Under the pieces are notes generated by a model that worked only from the letters and a program-made list of their open reading frames with translations, did not search any database and was not told the origin of the DNA. DNA of 43,961 nucleotides. Source: an uncultured Eubacteriales bacterium (GTDB lineage: Bacteria; Bacillota; Clostridia; Peptostreptococcales; Anaerovoracaceae). Positions within the stretch are counted from its first letter, which is position 1. Each line of letters starts with the position of its first letter. Positions 1 through 8,650 of this stretch are shown here, piece after piece. Location of the stretch: the NCBI GenBank assembly GCA_900551415.1, contig URWB01000002.1:1-43961 (forward strand), given 5' to 3'. The position numbers and the translations under genes were made by a program.

Positions 1-5
1 ACAGG

Positions 6-197
6 ATGTACATTATCGTCGGTCTGGGCAATCCGGGCAAAAAATATGAACATACGCGCCATAACGTGGGCTTTGATGTGGTCGAGATCGCGCCGCCGCT
101 GGACCCTTCTCTGGCCGCCATGTTCGCGGGCCGCAAACTGCTGCAGGAGGTTTGGGGATACTGGGCTGACCGGATCGGTAAGCTGGAGCGGCCGTAA
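6..197 (+). pseudogene. pth: truncated peptidyl-tRNA hydrolase remnant
   Basis: The first 28 residues (MYIIVGLGNPGKKYEHTRHN, then VGFDVVEI) are the unmistakable N-terminus of bacterial peptidyl-tRNA hydrolase, including the catalytic-loop Asn and His of the TRHNVGF motif. After residue 28 the similarity stops. The remaining 35 residues (APPLDPSLAAMFAGRK onward) match nothing I recognise, and the frame ends at 197, whereas the family is usually about 185-200 residues. No other frame continues the Pth fold before the next gene at 233. I read this as a 5' fragment left by a deletion or recombination that fused it to foreign sequence. A functional pth would have to exist elsewhere in the genome. 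An assembly join this close to the window edge is an alternative. Confidence 0.6.
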
Positions 198-232
198 GGG
201 AAAGATTTTGCAGCATAGGAAAATGACAGAGC

Positions 233-949
233 ATGGAACAGAAACAAAGATGTGTGATCATCGGCGCGGCCGAGATCCAGAATTACGAGAAGATCAAAAA
301 ATATTTCAGAAATGACGATTATTACATTTACTGCGACGCCGGACTCAAACATCAAGAAGCACTCGGTGTCTGGCCAAATCTGATCATCGGTGACTTCGAC
401 TCTTACTCCAAAGCCGAAATGGAGCGGAAGTATCAAGAAATAAAGAACGCGCATGAAGATTCATTAAATCAAAATCAAAAGCAAGCGCAGGCAGCGGCGC
501 GCAAGCCGCCGGAGCTGATCGTGCTGCCTTGCGAAAAAGACGATACCGATACGGTTTTTGCAGTCAAAGAGGCAATGCGGCGGAACTTTGCGGAGTTCCT
601 GCTGGTCGGCGTCATCGGACAGCGACTGGATCACACCCTTGCCAATGTATCGATCCTCTATATGCTGGACGAAGCGGGCAAACAGGGCAGGATTTTGGAC
701 GATTACTCCGAGATGCAGCTCGTCTCCGGCAGTCCGGTCCGGATCGATGATACCTGTGCCTATTTTTCACTGCTCAACCTCAGTGGACAGGCGGAGGGTG
801 TGACGATCACACACGCCAAATATCCGCTGCAGGATGCCGCCATTCACTGTGAGTACCAATACGGCGTCAGCAACGAAGTGCTGCCGGGTGAAACTGCGGA
901 AGTGACGGTCACGCGCGGCAAATTGCTGCTGATTAAGATTTTTGCCTAG
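233..949 (+). CDS. thiN: thiamine pyrophosphokinase
   Basis: The 238-residue product transfers pyrophosphate from ATP to thiamine, giving the cofactor thiamine diphosphate in the cytoplasm. Family motifs are in order: CDAG (34-37), GDFDS (53-57), KDDTD (102-106) and GQRLDHTLAN (129-138). The acidic clusters bind Mg-ATP. The C-terminal half is the beta-rich thiamine-binding domain (about 150-238). Residues 60-93 form a Gln/Ala/Lys-rich stretch longer than usual between the second and third motifs and look like a surface insertion. An AGGAAA-like ribosome site lies about 12 bases before the ATG. The gene follows the pth remnant by 35 bases. In many Firmicutes thiN sits near rsgA and rpe, which are not visible here. 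Assignment is firm. Confidence 0.93.
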   Translation: MEQKQRCVIIGAAEIQNYEKIKKYFRNDDYYIYCDAGLKHQEALGVWPNLIIGDFDSYSKAEMERKYQEIKNAHEDSLNQNQKQAQAAARKPPELIVLPCEKDDTDTVFAVKEAMRRNFAEFLLVGVIGQRLDHTLANVSILYMLDEAGKQGRILDDYSEMQLVSGSPVRIDDTCAYFSLLNLSGQAEGVTITHAKYPLQDAAIHCEYQYGVSNEVLPGETAEVTVTRGKLLLIKIFA

Positions 950-1104
950 CGCGGCTCGGCGGTAAAGGTGACGGGTTTGCTGTTTTTATGACCATTGCCG
1001 AACTGAATCCCCTCACGATGCTATGAAAATCAACAAAAAGATAAGATAATGCTTTTAACTTTTCCTTGACATTGATAATTCTGCATGCAAGTCCGATTTT
1101 GTGC

Positions 1105-1133
1105 TTGAAAGCCACGTGAATTTAGTGTATAAT
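1105..1133 (+). promoter_or_regulatory. sigma-A promoter of the P-loop gene
   Basis: TTGAAA (1105-1110), a 17-base spacer, then TATAAT (1128-1133). Transcription should begin near 1140. The -10 box overlaps the upstream ATG at 1132, which argues that this ATG cannot be the start of the following gene. Confidence 0.8.
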
Positions 1134-1176
1134 GAACAAAACGCGGAAAGCAATAATAATTTTGGAGGCGATAACC

Positions 1177-1599
1177 ATGGTGAAACTTTTGGTAGGACAT
1201 AAAGGCAGCGGCAAGACGAAACAGATGATTGAACTGGCGAACGAGTCCGTTGAAACAAGCAAAGGCAGCATTATTTTTATTAACAAGAACCATAGACTGA
1301 TGTACGACTTGAAATACAGAATCAGGGTCATCTGCATGGAGGACTTTGAGCATGTAACGAATTGCGACGAATACATCGGTTTTTTATACGGGATCATCAG
1401 TTCCGACCATGATATTGAAACAATCTTTATCGACAGCATTTTGAAGCACGCGGACTTCACGCTGGGTGATCTGCCGGAATTCGTGGAAAGATTAAAGAAT
1501 ATCTCCAAGGATTACGGTATGGACTTTGTTGTCAGCCTGAGCGCGGACAAGGAAGAGATGATCGGCGTAGACTTCACCGGATGCGAGATCCTCAACTAA
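1177..1599 (+). CDS. small P-loop ATP-binding protein, function unknown
   Basis: The 140-residue protein starts MVKLLVGHKGSGKTKQM, so a Walker A motif (GHKGSGKT) lies at its very N-terminus. A hydrophobic strand ending in acidic residues (IETIFIDSIL, about 85-94) could act as Walker B. The C-terminal half includes MDFVVSLSADKEEM, resembling the sensor strand of a small NTPase. I chose the ATG at 1177 because GGAGG lies at 1164-1168 and because the in-frame ATG at 1132 falls on the -10 box. It is monocistronic, with its own promoter and a dispersed repeat immediately after its stop. Similar short proteins are common in Clostridia and are often labelled only as ATP-binding or twitching-motility-like. 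I see no partner that fixes a function. Confidence 0.82.
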   Translation: MVKLLVGHKGSGKTKQMIELANESVETSKGSIIFINKNHRLMYDLKYRIRVICMEDFEHVTNCDEYIGFLYGIISSDHDIETIFIDSILKHADFTLGDLPEFVERLKNISKDYGMDFVVSLSADKEEMIGVDFTGCEILN

Positions 1600-1600
1600 A

Positions 1601-1730
1601 GCGTAAGGACCAAAGTGCGCATAACGAAATCTGTGATTTTTATGTTCGCATGACGTTCATGGATGCGCAGCGTTTCGCAAGGTGCTTTTGTCGTGATTCC
1701 GGAAATATCACTGAGAGATATTCCTACATA
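1601..1730 (+). repeat. dispersed three-hairpin element, copy 1
   Basis: Element-forward orientation. The 5' hairpin GAAATC-TGT-GATTTT is followed by a weaker middle hairpin (CGCAT/ATGCG with a nested CATGA/TCATG), then the core TTTCGCAAGGTGCTTTTGTC and a 3' hairpin of GGAAATATC with GATATTCC. The copy fills the gap between the P-loop gene and the NUDIX gene. The reading frame through it gives the spurious peptide FARCFCRDSGNI, which recurs in other copies. Confidence 0.85.
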
Positions 1731-1811
1731 ATAAGAAACCTGCGGCGATGGGAATCCATCGCCTTTCTTTTGTTCAAAAGGTTGGCAGGAGGATATAAAG
1801 AGGACACAAAG

Positions 1812-2444
1812 ATGGGCAAGAATTTGCAAACTTCACAAAAAGAGAAAATTCGTGATTTTTTGGCGCGGCGCGGCAGAGATACCATCGATATCATGCGCGA
1901 GTTCGCTGTGCTGATTCTTTTGGTGCAAAAGGCGGACGGACTGTACTTTTTGTTCGAAAAGAGAGCCGCGACGATCAAACAGCCCGGCGATGTCTGTTTT
2001 CCGGGAGGAAGACTGGAGGCAGGGGAGAGCGTCGAAGCCTGCGCGCTGCGGGAAACCTATGAGGAAATAGGGCTGCGGCATATTGAAATCTTAGGAAAAT
2101 ATGGAACGCAGTACGAGCTCGCGTCGATTGCGATGCACGCGGTAGTCGGCATCGTGCCGGAGGCGGAACTCAAAAATCTCAGGCTCAGCGAGGCGGAAGT
2201 CGCGGAAGTTTTTACCGTTCCGGTACGTTTTTTTGCCGAAACCGAGCCGTATATCTACGAGCAGGACATCGTGCAGGACACGGCGGGTTTTCCTTATGAG
2301 ATGCTGGGCATCCGCAGTGATTACAAGTGGCGCGTGGGCCATAAGCAGATCGTGATCTATCGCTATGAGGACAAGATCATCTGGGGTCTGACGGCTTCCT
2401 TTGTGCGTCATTTAGTGGAAGAATTAGGGATTACCAAATTTTGA
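1812..2444 (+). CDS. NUDIX hydrolase, probable CoA pyrophosphatase
   Basis: The 210-residue protein carries a near-complete Nudix box beginning at GGRLEAGESVEACALRE and ending TYEEIGL, where the glutamates bind the catalytic metal. It is preceded by FEKRAATIKQPGDVCFPGG, which matches the extra signature that marks the CoA/acyl-CoA-cleaving branch (NudL/YeaB type). Expected reaction: CoA to 3',5'-ADP and 4'-phosphopantetheine. The start at 1812 (MGKNLQ) is chosen because AGAGGA lies 8 bases before it. The longer frame upstream to 1581 runs through the dispersed repeat and would overlap the previous gene. It has no operon partner in the same direction closer than 120 bases. Assignment to Nudix is certain; the CoA substrate is inferred from the signature. 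Confidence 0.9.
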   Translation: MGKNLQTSQKEKIRDFLARRGRDTIDIMREFAVLILLVQKADGLYFLFEKRAATIKQPGDVCFPGGRLEAGESVEACALRETYEEIGLRHIEILGKYGTQYELASIAMHAVVGIVPEAELKNLRLSEAEVAEVFTVPVRFFAETEPYIYEQDIVQDTAGFPYEMLGIRSDYKWRVGHKQIVIYRYEDKIIWGLTASFVRHLVEELGITKF

Positions 2445-2567
2445 GGGGGTGACATCCCTTGGGGTCAGCGGTTATAGTTTTTGTATGGTACCTGATGCAA
2501 ATGCGCGGGCAAGATCCTCCGGAGGTTCATAAAACCACACCTGCGCAAGAGATAAGGAGGCAAAAAC

Positions 2568-3338
2568 ATGAAAAACAAAATGATAACCGCAGTCTTAGCG
2601 ATGAGTATGGTCCTGGGGGCAGGCAGCGCCAGCTACGCAGCAGACAAATCCGTATCCTGCACCAATACCGCAGGACCGGGACAGAACGTGACAGCTGCAA
2701 AGCTCTGCGATGCGCAGACGGTGCAGGACTTCGAGATGCTCTGCAAGAAAAAAACGGATCTTGAGAATATCTGCAAAGAAAACTTTGACTTTGCGTCAGT
2801 ATGCCAGATAAAGACGGACTGCAAAGATCAGAACACGAATCAGGATCAAAATGCGGGCAATACGCAGAACAAGAGCGATCAGGCAAACAAGAACGATAAA
2901 GAAAATAAAGACGACCGAGATGACAGCAGTAAAGACGAACCGGTAAGCGCCGGACAGAGCAGCATGACGTCGCAGGTGGTCAGTCTGGTCAACAGTGAAA
3001 GAGCTGCACAGGGGATTGCCGCGCTGCAAAACGACAGTAAGTTATCTGAGATCGCGCAGCAAAAAGCAGAGGATATGGCAAAGAACCAATATTTTTCCCA
3101 TACCTCACCAACCTACGGCTCTGCGTTTGACATGCTCAAGGCTGCAGGCTACAGCTACAAAACCGCAGGAGAGAACATCGCGATGGGACAAAAGAGCGCA
3201 GCATCTGTGATGGACGGCTGGATGCATTCTTCCGGACATCGCGCGAATATCCTGCACACGAGCTACGAAAAAATCGGTGTCGGCTATGCGGTTTCCGCGG
3301 ACGGCACACCGTACTGGGTGCAGATTTTCGCCGGATAA
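2568..3338 (+). CDS. secreted CAP/SCP-domain protein
   Basis: The 256-residue protein has a signal peptide (MKNKMITAVLAMSMVLGAGS, cleavage near SYAADK). A cysteine-containing region (about 30-90, with a CKKKTDLENIC-like spacing) and a hydrophilic Asn/Asp/Lys-rich linker (about 90-125) follow. The C-terminal CAP domain (about 133-256) shows the hallmark residues: VSLVNSERAAQGI, YFSHTSPTYGSAFDML, AGENIAMGQ and SSGHRANIL. In bacteria this fold (YkwD-like) is extracellular and of poorly known function, often linked to envelope or spores. AAGGAGG sits ideally before the ATG. The protein stands alone between the NUDIX gene and the BMP transporter. Six cysteines in the middle region suggest disulfides or a metal-binding segment. 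Confidence 0.92.
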   Translation: MKNKMITAVLAMSMVLGAGSASYAADKSVSCTNTAGPGQNVTAAKLCDAQTVQDFEMLCKKKTDLENICKENFDFASVCQIKTDCKDQNTNQDQNAGNTQNKSDQANKNDKENKDDRDDSSKDEPVSAGQSSMTSQVVSLVNSERAAQGIAALQNDSKLSEIAQQKAEDMAKNQYFSHTSPTYGSAFDMLKAAGYSYKTAGENIAMGQKSAASVMDGWMHSSGHRANILHTSYEKIGVGYAVSADGTPYWVQIFAG

Positions 3339-3375
3339 GGAAGTCTGACAGAAAAACAGTCTTGCTTCGAAGGGA

Positions 3376-3449
3376 TTTCACAAAAATTTCACAAAAAATA
3401 CGGATTATGAAAAAAATAACTTTCCCTTTTCCGTTAAGTGTATTATAAT
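3376..3449 (+). promoter_or_regulatory. putative promoter region of the BMP operon, with an 11-bp tandem repeat
   Basis: A clear -10 box TATAAT lies at 3444-3449, 41 bases before the BMP lipoprotein start. The -35 region 17-18 bases upstream (TTTCCC) is poor, so an activator may be needed. Upstream, TTTCACAAAAA occurs twice in tandem (3376-3386, 3387-3397) and could be an activator or regulator site. I see no purine-riboswitch fold here. Confidence 0.5.
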
Positions 3450-3489
3450 TGATTTGTACTTAATTCTTAATTCATTTAGGAGGGAACAA

Positions 3490-4611
3490 ATGAAAAAGTT
3501 TTTAACAGTATTGCTCATCCTGGTGATGGTATTCACTTTCGCGGCTTGCGGAAATGGCGGCGATCAGGGTGACGGCGGCAACGCCGAAGTCAGCTTCGAC
3601 GACATCTCCGATAACTACGAATCCGAAGATGGTACTTATCAGATCGCCATGGTAACCGACGTTGGTCAGTTAAAAGACGGTTCTTTTAACCAGTTCACAT
3701 GGAACGGCGTCAAGAAGTATGCTTATGACAACAACAAGTCCTATAAGTATTATCAGCCGGCTAACGATGCTAACGCAACCGATGAAGACAGAATCAAAGC
3801 GATGACTGACGCTTGCGATGCAGGCGCTGAAGTTCTCGTAACTCCTGGTTACCTTCAGGAAACAGCCTTAAAGGCAGTAGCACCGAAATATCCTGACGTT
3901 CAGTTCGTATTCATCGATGGATGGGATATGGGAATGCCGAACCTGGTAGGCGTATCTTATCAGGAAGAACAGGCCGGCTACTTTGCAGGCTATGCAACCG
4001 TTATGGAAGGTTACACGAAGTTAGGCTTCTCCGGTGGCGGCGGCGGTAACAACCCGGCTTGTATCCGGTACGGTTATGGCTTTGCACAGGGCGCGAACGA
4101 TGCCGCAGCAGCAAAGGGTGAAACTGTTGAAATGAGATATTCCTGGGAACACGGCTCCAGCTTCTCCGCTTCTCCTGACCTGCAGGCGATGTTATCCGGT
4201 TGGTACAATGCGGGTACAGAAGTTATCTTCATGTGCGGTGGTACGATGTTTAACTCCGGAGTCGCGGCAGCGGAAGCAGCTGAAAAGAAGATCGTTGGCG
4301 TTGACGTTGACCAGTCCACGCAGTCCGACACAGTTATCACTTCCGCGATGAAGGGCTTGGCGGAATCTGTAATCGAAGCGCTGACAAAGTACTATGACGG
4401 CGGCGAAGTTTACGGCGGTTCCATGAAGCTCGGCGCAGCTGACAACGCAGTCGGTATCCCGACAGATACTTGGCAGCTCGAAAACTGGAGCGTTGACGAT
4501 TACAAAGCTCTGTACGAAAAGGTTGTCGCAGGCGAAATCAAAATCGACAACGACGATACAATGAAGGACCCAAGCAAAGCGGGACTTGAAAACGTTACAT
4601 TCGTAAAATAA
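3490..4611 (+). CDS. BMP-family substrate-binding lipoprotein of a nucleoside ABC importer
   Basis: The 373-residue lipoprotein has a type II signal peptide with the lipobox TFAAC, so Cys20 would be lipidated and the protein anchored outside the membrane. The mature part is a BMP/PnrA-type periplasmic-binding fold: it opens YQIAMVTDVGQLKDGSFNQF, with the DVGxxxDxSFN motif that cradles the purine nucleoside ribose, and continues with GVSYQEEQAGYFAGY and KKIVGVDVDQS. The start at 3490 is fixed by AGGAGGG at 3478-3484; the frame extends upstream to 3454 but lacks a signal there. It heads the four-gene importer operon. Base composition and codons look smoothed as in a highly expressed gene. Guanosine/inosine-type nucleosides are the likely ligand by family. 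Confidence 0.92.
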   Translation: MKKFLTVLLILVMVFTFAACGNGGDQGDGGNAEVSFDDISDNYESEDGTYQIAMVTDVGQLKDGSFNQFTWNGVKKYAYDNNKSYKYYQPANDANATDEDRIKAMTDACDAGAEVLVTPGYLQETALKAVAPKYPDVQFVFIDGWDMGMPNLVGVSYQEEQAGYFAGYATVMEGYTKLGFSGGGGGNNPACIRYGYGFAQGANDAAAAKGETVEMRYSWEHGSSFSASPDLQAMLSGWYNAGTEVIFMCGGTMFNSGVAAAEAAEKKIVGVDVDQSTQSDTVITSAMKGLAESVIEALTKYYDGGEVYGGSMKLGAADNAVGIPTDTWQLENWSVDDYKALYEKVVAGEIKIDNDDTMKDPSKAGLENVTFVK

Positions 4612-4645
4612 TGGCGGCGAATGCATAGGTTTGAAACCAAAACAT

Positions 4646-4672
4646 AAGGGGGAATCATGTATTCCCCCTTTT
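4646..4672 (+). terminator. intrinsic terminator/attenuator after the BMP lipoprotein gene
   Basis: AAGGGGGAAT-CATGT-ATTCCCCCTT forms a 10-bp stem with a short T-run. Partial readthrough would give excess binding protein over ATPase and permeases, a usual arrangement in ABC importers. Confidence 0.8.
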
Positions 4673-4783
4673 CTCAATAGAAAAACACAATCGGCACAGC
4701 TTGAATATTGACAAATATCGTTCGATTCTGAGATGTTCGGTGGGGCATATCGGGAAAGAATCGAAGGAAGATAAGGAAAAGAC

Positions 4784-6331
4784 ATGTCTGAGTATGTAAT
4801 AGAAATGAACCACATCCGCAAGGAATTTCCGGGAATCGTGGCAAACGACGACATCACCCTGCAGCTGAAGAAGGGCGAGATTCATGCGCTTTTGGGTGAA
4901 AACGGAGCAGGGAAGTCCACCTTGATGAGTGTGCTTTTCGGACTATACCAGCCGGAAGCAGGTGAAATTAAAAAAGACGGAAAAGTAGTAGAGATTCATG
5001 ATCCGAATGACGCGACCGCGCTGGGAATCGGGATGGTGCATCAGCATTTTAAGCTGGTCGATGTTTTTACGGTGCTGGATAATATCATCCTCGGCGCCGA
5101 AACGACCGACAAGCTTGGATTTTTGAAGAAAAAAGAAGCCCGAGAAAAAGTGATCGCGCTTTCGGAGCGTTATGGGCTGAAGGTTGACGTAGACGCAAAA
5201 GTGGAGGACATTACGGTTGGCATGCAGCAGCGCGTCGAAATTCTGAAGATGCTGTATCGTGACAACGATATTCTGATCTTTGATGAACCAACTGCGGTTT
5301 TGACTCCGCAGGAAATCGATGAACTTATGGAAATTATGAGGGAATTTGCCAGGGAAGGCAAATCGATCTTATTCATCACGCATAAATTAAACGAAATTAT
5401 GGCTGTTTCGGATCGCGTTACGGTGCTGCGCAAGGGCAAGTATATCGGTACCGTCAATACGCAAAAAACCAATAAGCAGGAGCTTTCCAATATGATGGTT
5501 GGCCGTCCGGTACAGTTGGAAATACACAAAAAGGATGCCGTCCCGGGCGAAACCGTTTTGGATGTGCGGAATCTGACGGTTCCGTCCAAGATTCACAAGA
5601 ACGACGCGGTACGCGGAGTTTCTTTTCAGGTACACAAAGGGGAAATCCTTTGCATTGCCGGCATCGACGGAAACGGTCAGACAGAACTGATTCACGGATT
5701 GACCGGACTGGAGAAGGCTTCCGCCGGAAAGATTACCCTCTGCGGAGAGGATATTTCTAACGCGTCGATCCGCAAGAGAAGCCGGGCCGGTATGGCACAT
5801 ATTCCGGAGGATCGGCACAAGCATGGTCTGGTGCTCGGCTATACACTGGAACAAAATCTGGTGCTGCAGAAATATAAAGAACCGCGCTTCCAAAACCACG
5901 GTTTTATCCGTTTTGGAGAAGTGCGCAAATACGCGGAAAAACTGATTGAAGAATATGACGTCCGTTCAGGACAGGGTCCGATCACGATCGCACGCTCGAT
6001 GTCCGGAGGAAACCAGCAGAAAGCCATTATTGCCAGAGAACTGGATCGCGATGAACCTTTGGTCGTCGCGGTGCAGCCGACCAGAGGTCTGGACGTCGGC
6101 GCAATTGAACATATTCATGCGCAGCTGGTCGCGGAACGGGACGAGGGGAAAGCGATTTTGCTGGTTTCTCTGGAACTGGATGAAGTGCTTGGACTTTCCG
6201 ACCGGATCCTTGTCATTTATGAGGGCGAGTTAGTCGGCGAACTGGATCCAAAGCATACGACGCCGGAAGAACTCGGACTGTACATGTCCGGCGCGAAACG
6301 ACAGGGAAAGGAGGAGAAACAGAATGCCTAG
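4784..6331 (+). CDS. nucleoside ABC importer, double ATPase subunit
   Basis: The 515-residue protein has two fused ABC domains. The first has Walker A GENGAGKST (38-46), a degenerate signature (VGMQQR) and Walker B ILIFDEP. The second has GIDGNGQTE in place of a canonical Walker A, a good signature SGGNQQK and AVQPTRGLD. This asymmetric pattern is typical of the sugar/nucleoside (RbsA/YufO/NupA) class. It energises import with the two permeases that follow. Start ATG at 4784 follows a GGAAGATAAGGAAAAG ribosome region. The last 8 bases overlap the next gene, implying translational coupling. It is separated from the lipoprotein gene by 172 bases containing the attenuator hairpin. Confidence 0.93.
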   Translation: MSEYVIEMNHIRKEFPGIVANDDITLQLKKGEIHALLGENGAGKSTLMSVLFGLYQPEAGEIKKDGKVVEIHDPNDATALGIGMVHQHFKLVDVFTVLDNIILGAETTDKLGFLKKKEAREKVIALSERYGLKVDVDAKVEDITVGMQQRVEILKMLYRDNDILIFDEPTAVLTPQEIDELMEIMREFAREGKSILFITHKLNEIMAVSDRVTVLRKGKYIGTVNTQKTNKQELSNMMVGRPVQLEIHKKDAVPGETVLDVRNLTVPSKIHKNDAVRGVSFQVHKGEILCIAGIDGNGQTELIHGLTGLEKASAGKITLCGEDISNASIRKRSRAGMAHIPEDRHKHGLVLGYTLEQNLVLQKYKEPRFQNHGFIRFGEVRKYAEKLIEEYDVRSGQGPITIARSMSGGNQQKAIIARELDRDEPLVVAVQPTRGLDVGAIEHIHAQLVAERDEGKAILLVSLELDEVLGLSDRILVIYEGELVGELDPKHTTPEELGLYMSGAKRQGKEEKQNA

Positions 6332-7628
6332 AATTGAACCTGAAAGCGGAAAAATAAAATGGTATAAATCCGACGGCGCAAAATCTGTTTACGCCTCTTT
6401 GATCTCCATCCTCATCGGCCTCGCGGTCGGAACGCTGGTCATTATTATCGTAGGACTTCTCAAGAGCAACATTTCGCCGAAAGGAATCTGGGACGGCGTA
6501 CGTCTTGTCTTTTTAGGTGTGTTTAGTACCGGAAGAACGGACGGTCAACTGACCTTCGGCTTCAATCCGGTCAACATGGGCAATATGCTGTTCCGCGCGA
6601 CACCGCTGATCATGACAGGCCTTTCGGTCGCGGTCGCGTTCAAAACCGGTCTGTTTAATATCGGCGCAGCAGGGCAGTATCTGATGGGAACCATGGGAAC
6701 TCTGTCGGTTGGTCTGTGGCTGGGGTGGTCCGGCTGCCCTTCATGGCTGGCGTGGATTTGCGCGTTTCTTACCGGTATCGTGCTGGGCGCGCTGTGGGGC
6801 GCCATCCCGGGATTGTTCAAAGCATTTCTCAACATCAATGAAGTTATCACCTGTATCATGACCAACTGGATCGCAGCCAATCTGGTGACATGGTGGTTTG
6901 ATGTGCATGAAGAATTTAAGAATGCGGCAGAAGGCGGGAAGGTTGGCTATATCATTCCGCTTAAGAATGTCGATGTCGTAACGCCGAAGTTGGGGATGGA
7001 CATCCTCTTTCCGGATTCTCAGGCAAACGGCGGCTTTTGGATCGCCTGCCTGATCGCGGTCCTCATGTGGGTCATCATGACCAAAACAACCTTTGGCTTT
7101 GAACTGCGTGCCTGCGGTCTCAACCGACACGCCGCGAGGTACGCGGGCATCAACGATAAGAGAAATATTGTATTGTCGATGGTCATCGCAGGCGCTTTGG
7201 CCTCTGCCGGCGGTTGTCTGTATTTTCTTTCCGGAAATACGGAATTTTATTGGTCTACCTATATGTCTCTTCCGGCGGACGGGTTCAACGGCATTCCGGT
7301 AGCGCTGCTGGCATCAAACCATCCGATTGGGGTTATTTTTGCGGGTCTGTTCATGTCCGCGCTCAACATTGCCGGTCTGCAGCTCAAATACCTGACCGCA
7401 TATAACGAATATATTGCCAATATTATCATTGCGACAATCGTATATCTATCTGCCTTCGCGATGTTCTTCAAGATGCTGCTTAACACCAAACGCAAAAAGG
7501 CGAAGGAGGTTCAGATCGCGGTTACAACCGAAGAAGCGAAACCGGAAATTGAATCGGCAGAGACCGATGAAGCCGCGGCAGAAGCGGAAGACGCGGTGGA
7601 TGCCGAAGAGGAAGGAGGACAGCAATAA
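6324..7628 (+). CDS. nucleoside ABC importer, permease subunit 1
   Basis: The 434-residue membrane protein is of the BPD_transp_2 (RbsC/YufP) family. It has a cytoplasmic N-terminus, a first membrane span at about 22-45 (VYASLISILIGLAVGTLV onward) and roughly nine to ten spans in all. Family marks include NMLFRATPLIMTGLSVAVAF and FNIGAAGQYLMG, and the cytoplasmic EAA-like loop is near GFELRACGLNRHAARYAGI. The start overlaps the ATPase gene by 8 bases and AAAGGAGG precedes it. The C-terminus carries an unusual 45-residue acidic, Ala/Glu-rich tail (from about residue 390) absent from most relatives, presumably cytoplasmic. The stop overlaps the next start (TAATG). Confidence 0.92.
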   Translation: MPRIEPESGKIKWYKSDGAKSVYASLISILIGLAVGTLVIIIVGLLKSNISPKGIWDGVRLVFLGVFSTGRTDGQLTFGFNPVNMGNMLFRATPLIMTGLSVAVAFKTGLFNIGAAGQYLMGTMGTLSVGLWLGWSGCPSWLAWICAFLTGIVLGALWGAIPGLFKAFLNINEVITCIMTNWIAANLVTWWFDVHEEFKNAAEGGKVGYIIPLKNVDVVTPKLGMDILFPDSQANGGFWIACLIAVLMWVIMTKTTFGFELRACGLNRHAARYAGINDKRNIVLSMVIAGALASAGGCLYFLSGNTEFYWSTYMSLPADGFNGIPVALLASNHPIGVIFAGLFMSALNIAGLQLKYLTAYNEYIANIIIATIVYLSAFAMFFKMLLNTKRKKAKEVQIAVTTEEAKPEIESAETDEAAAEAEDAVDAEEEGGQQ

Positions 7629-8635
7629 TGGTATTCTTGATTCAGCAAACCATGCTTTATGCAGTTCCACTTATGATTGTAGCGCTTGCGGGTGTATGCG
7701 CGGAACGTTCCGGTGTCATCAACCTGGCGTTAGAGGGTATTATGATCTTCGGCGCTTTTATGGGCGTAATCTTTATCCGGATGTTCCAGGGAATGGGCTT
7801 TGTACAGGAACAGGGACAGATTGTCATGCTGATCTCCATGCTGCTGACGGGAATCTGCGGCGTAGCGTTCTCCATGCTGCTCGCGTTTTCTGCGATTAAT
7901 CTGCGCGCGGACCAGACCATCGGCGGCACTGCGCTGAACATGCTGGCGCCGGCAGTGGTACTGTTTTTCATCTATATGATTGCGCAGCAGAGTACGCTGG
8001 GTATGGCCAGCGGCGGCGCGGCAGGCTGGTTCATGATCCGTCCGTCCACCTTCGGGCTTCCGAAGGATTATAGTTGGGGTCCGGTACTTGACCTGTTCTT
8101 GAACAAGGTTTATCCGAGTACGTATGTATGCTTGATCATTTTTATACTGGTTTCCATATTCTTGTATAAGACCAGGACCGGTCTTCGCCTGCGGTCCTGC
8201 GGTGAAAACCCACAGGCTGCGGATTCTCTCGGCATCAACGTATTCAAGATGCGGTATTTGGGTGTCGGATTATCCGGCTTTCTTGCCGGGATCGGTGGAT
8301 TTACGTATTCGATGACGACTGCGAACTGCACCTCGACCGGAGAGGTCGCAGGCTATGGTTTCCTTGCGCTGGCCGTTATGATCTTCGGAAACTGGACACC
8401 GCTGAACATCGCGCTCGGAAGTCTGTTGTTCGGATTGTTCAAGTGCATCGCGGCAATCTACGCGTCATTGGATATCAACGGTGACGGAGTCTATCTGCTG
8501 GCAGAAATCGGCATCAGCCCGTATGTTTACCGGATGCTGCCGTATGTGATCACGCTGATTGTTTTGGCGTTTACGTCCAAGAGTTCGCGTGTTCCGAAGG
8601 CGGAGGGAATTCCGTATGACAAGGGTCAAAGATAA
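7628..8635 (+). CDS. nucleoside ABC importer, permease subunit 2
   Basis: This 335-residue integral membrane protein of the same family (YufQ/NupC-like) pairs with the preceding permease. Signature segments are AGVCAERSGVINLALEGIM near the N-terminus, DQTIGGTALNMLAPAVV mid-protein and GLRLRSCGENPQAADSLGI, the coupling loop contacting the ATPase. About eight hydrophobic spans are visible. It starts at the A of TAATG, so it is translationally coupled, with GGAGGA 12 bases upstream in the acidic tail of subunit 1. It closes the importer operon; the next gene begins only 15 bases later and may be co-transcribed. Confidence 0.92.
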   Translation: MVFLIQQTMLYAVPLMIVALAGVCAERSGVINLALEGIMIFGAFMGVIFIRMFQGMGFVQEQGQIVMLISMLLTGICGVAFSMLLAFSAINLRADQTIGGTALNMLAPAVVLFFIYMIAQQSTLGMASGGAAGWFMIRPSTFGLPKDYSWGPVLDLFLNKVYPSTYVCLIIFILVSIFLYKTRTGLRLRSCGENPQAADSLGINVFKMRYLGVGLSGFLAGIGGFTYSMTTANCTSTGEVAGYGFLALAVMIFGNWTPLNIALGSLLFGLFKCIAAIYASLDINGDGVYLLAEIGISPYVYRMLPYVITLIVLAFTSKSSRVPKAEGIPYDKGQR

Positions 8636-8650
8636 GCTAGAGATAATTGT

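Noticed and set aside
46..315. 89-residue ORF overlapping the pth remnant and thiN
   Set aside because: Arg/Trp-rich shadow frame with no similarity; it overlaps the well-supported thiN start.
1132..1176. 15-residue N-terminal extension of the P-loop protein
   Set aside because: The ATG lies on the -10 box of its own promoter.
1581..1811. 77-residue N-terminal extension of the NUDIX protein
   Set aside because: It overlaps the previous gene, runs through the dispersed repeat and lacks a ribosome site; the start at 1812 has one.
3339..3489. Purine riboswitch before the nucleoside transporter
   Set aside because: No three-way junction core or paired loop sequences could be found; only a promoter and a short tandem repeat.
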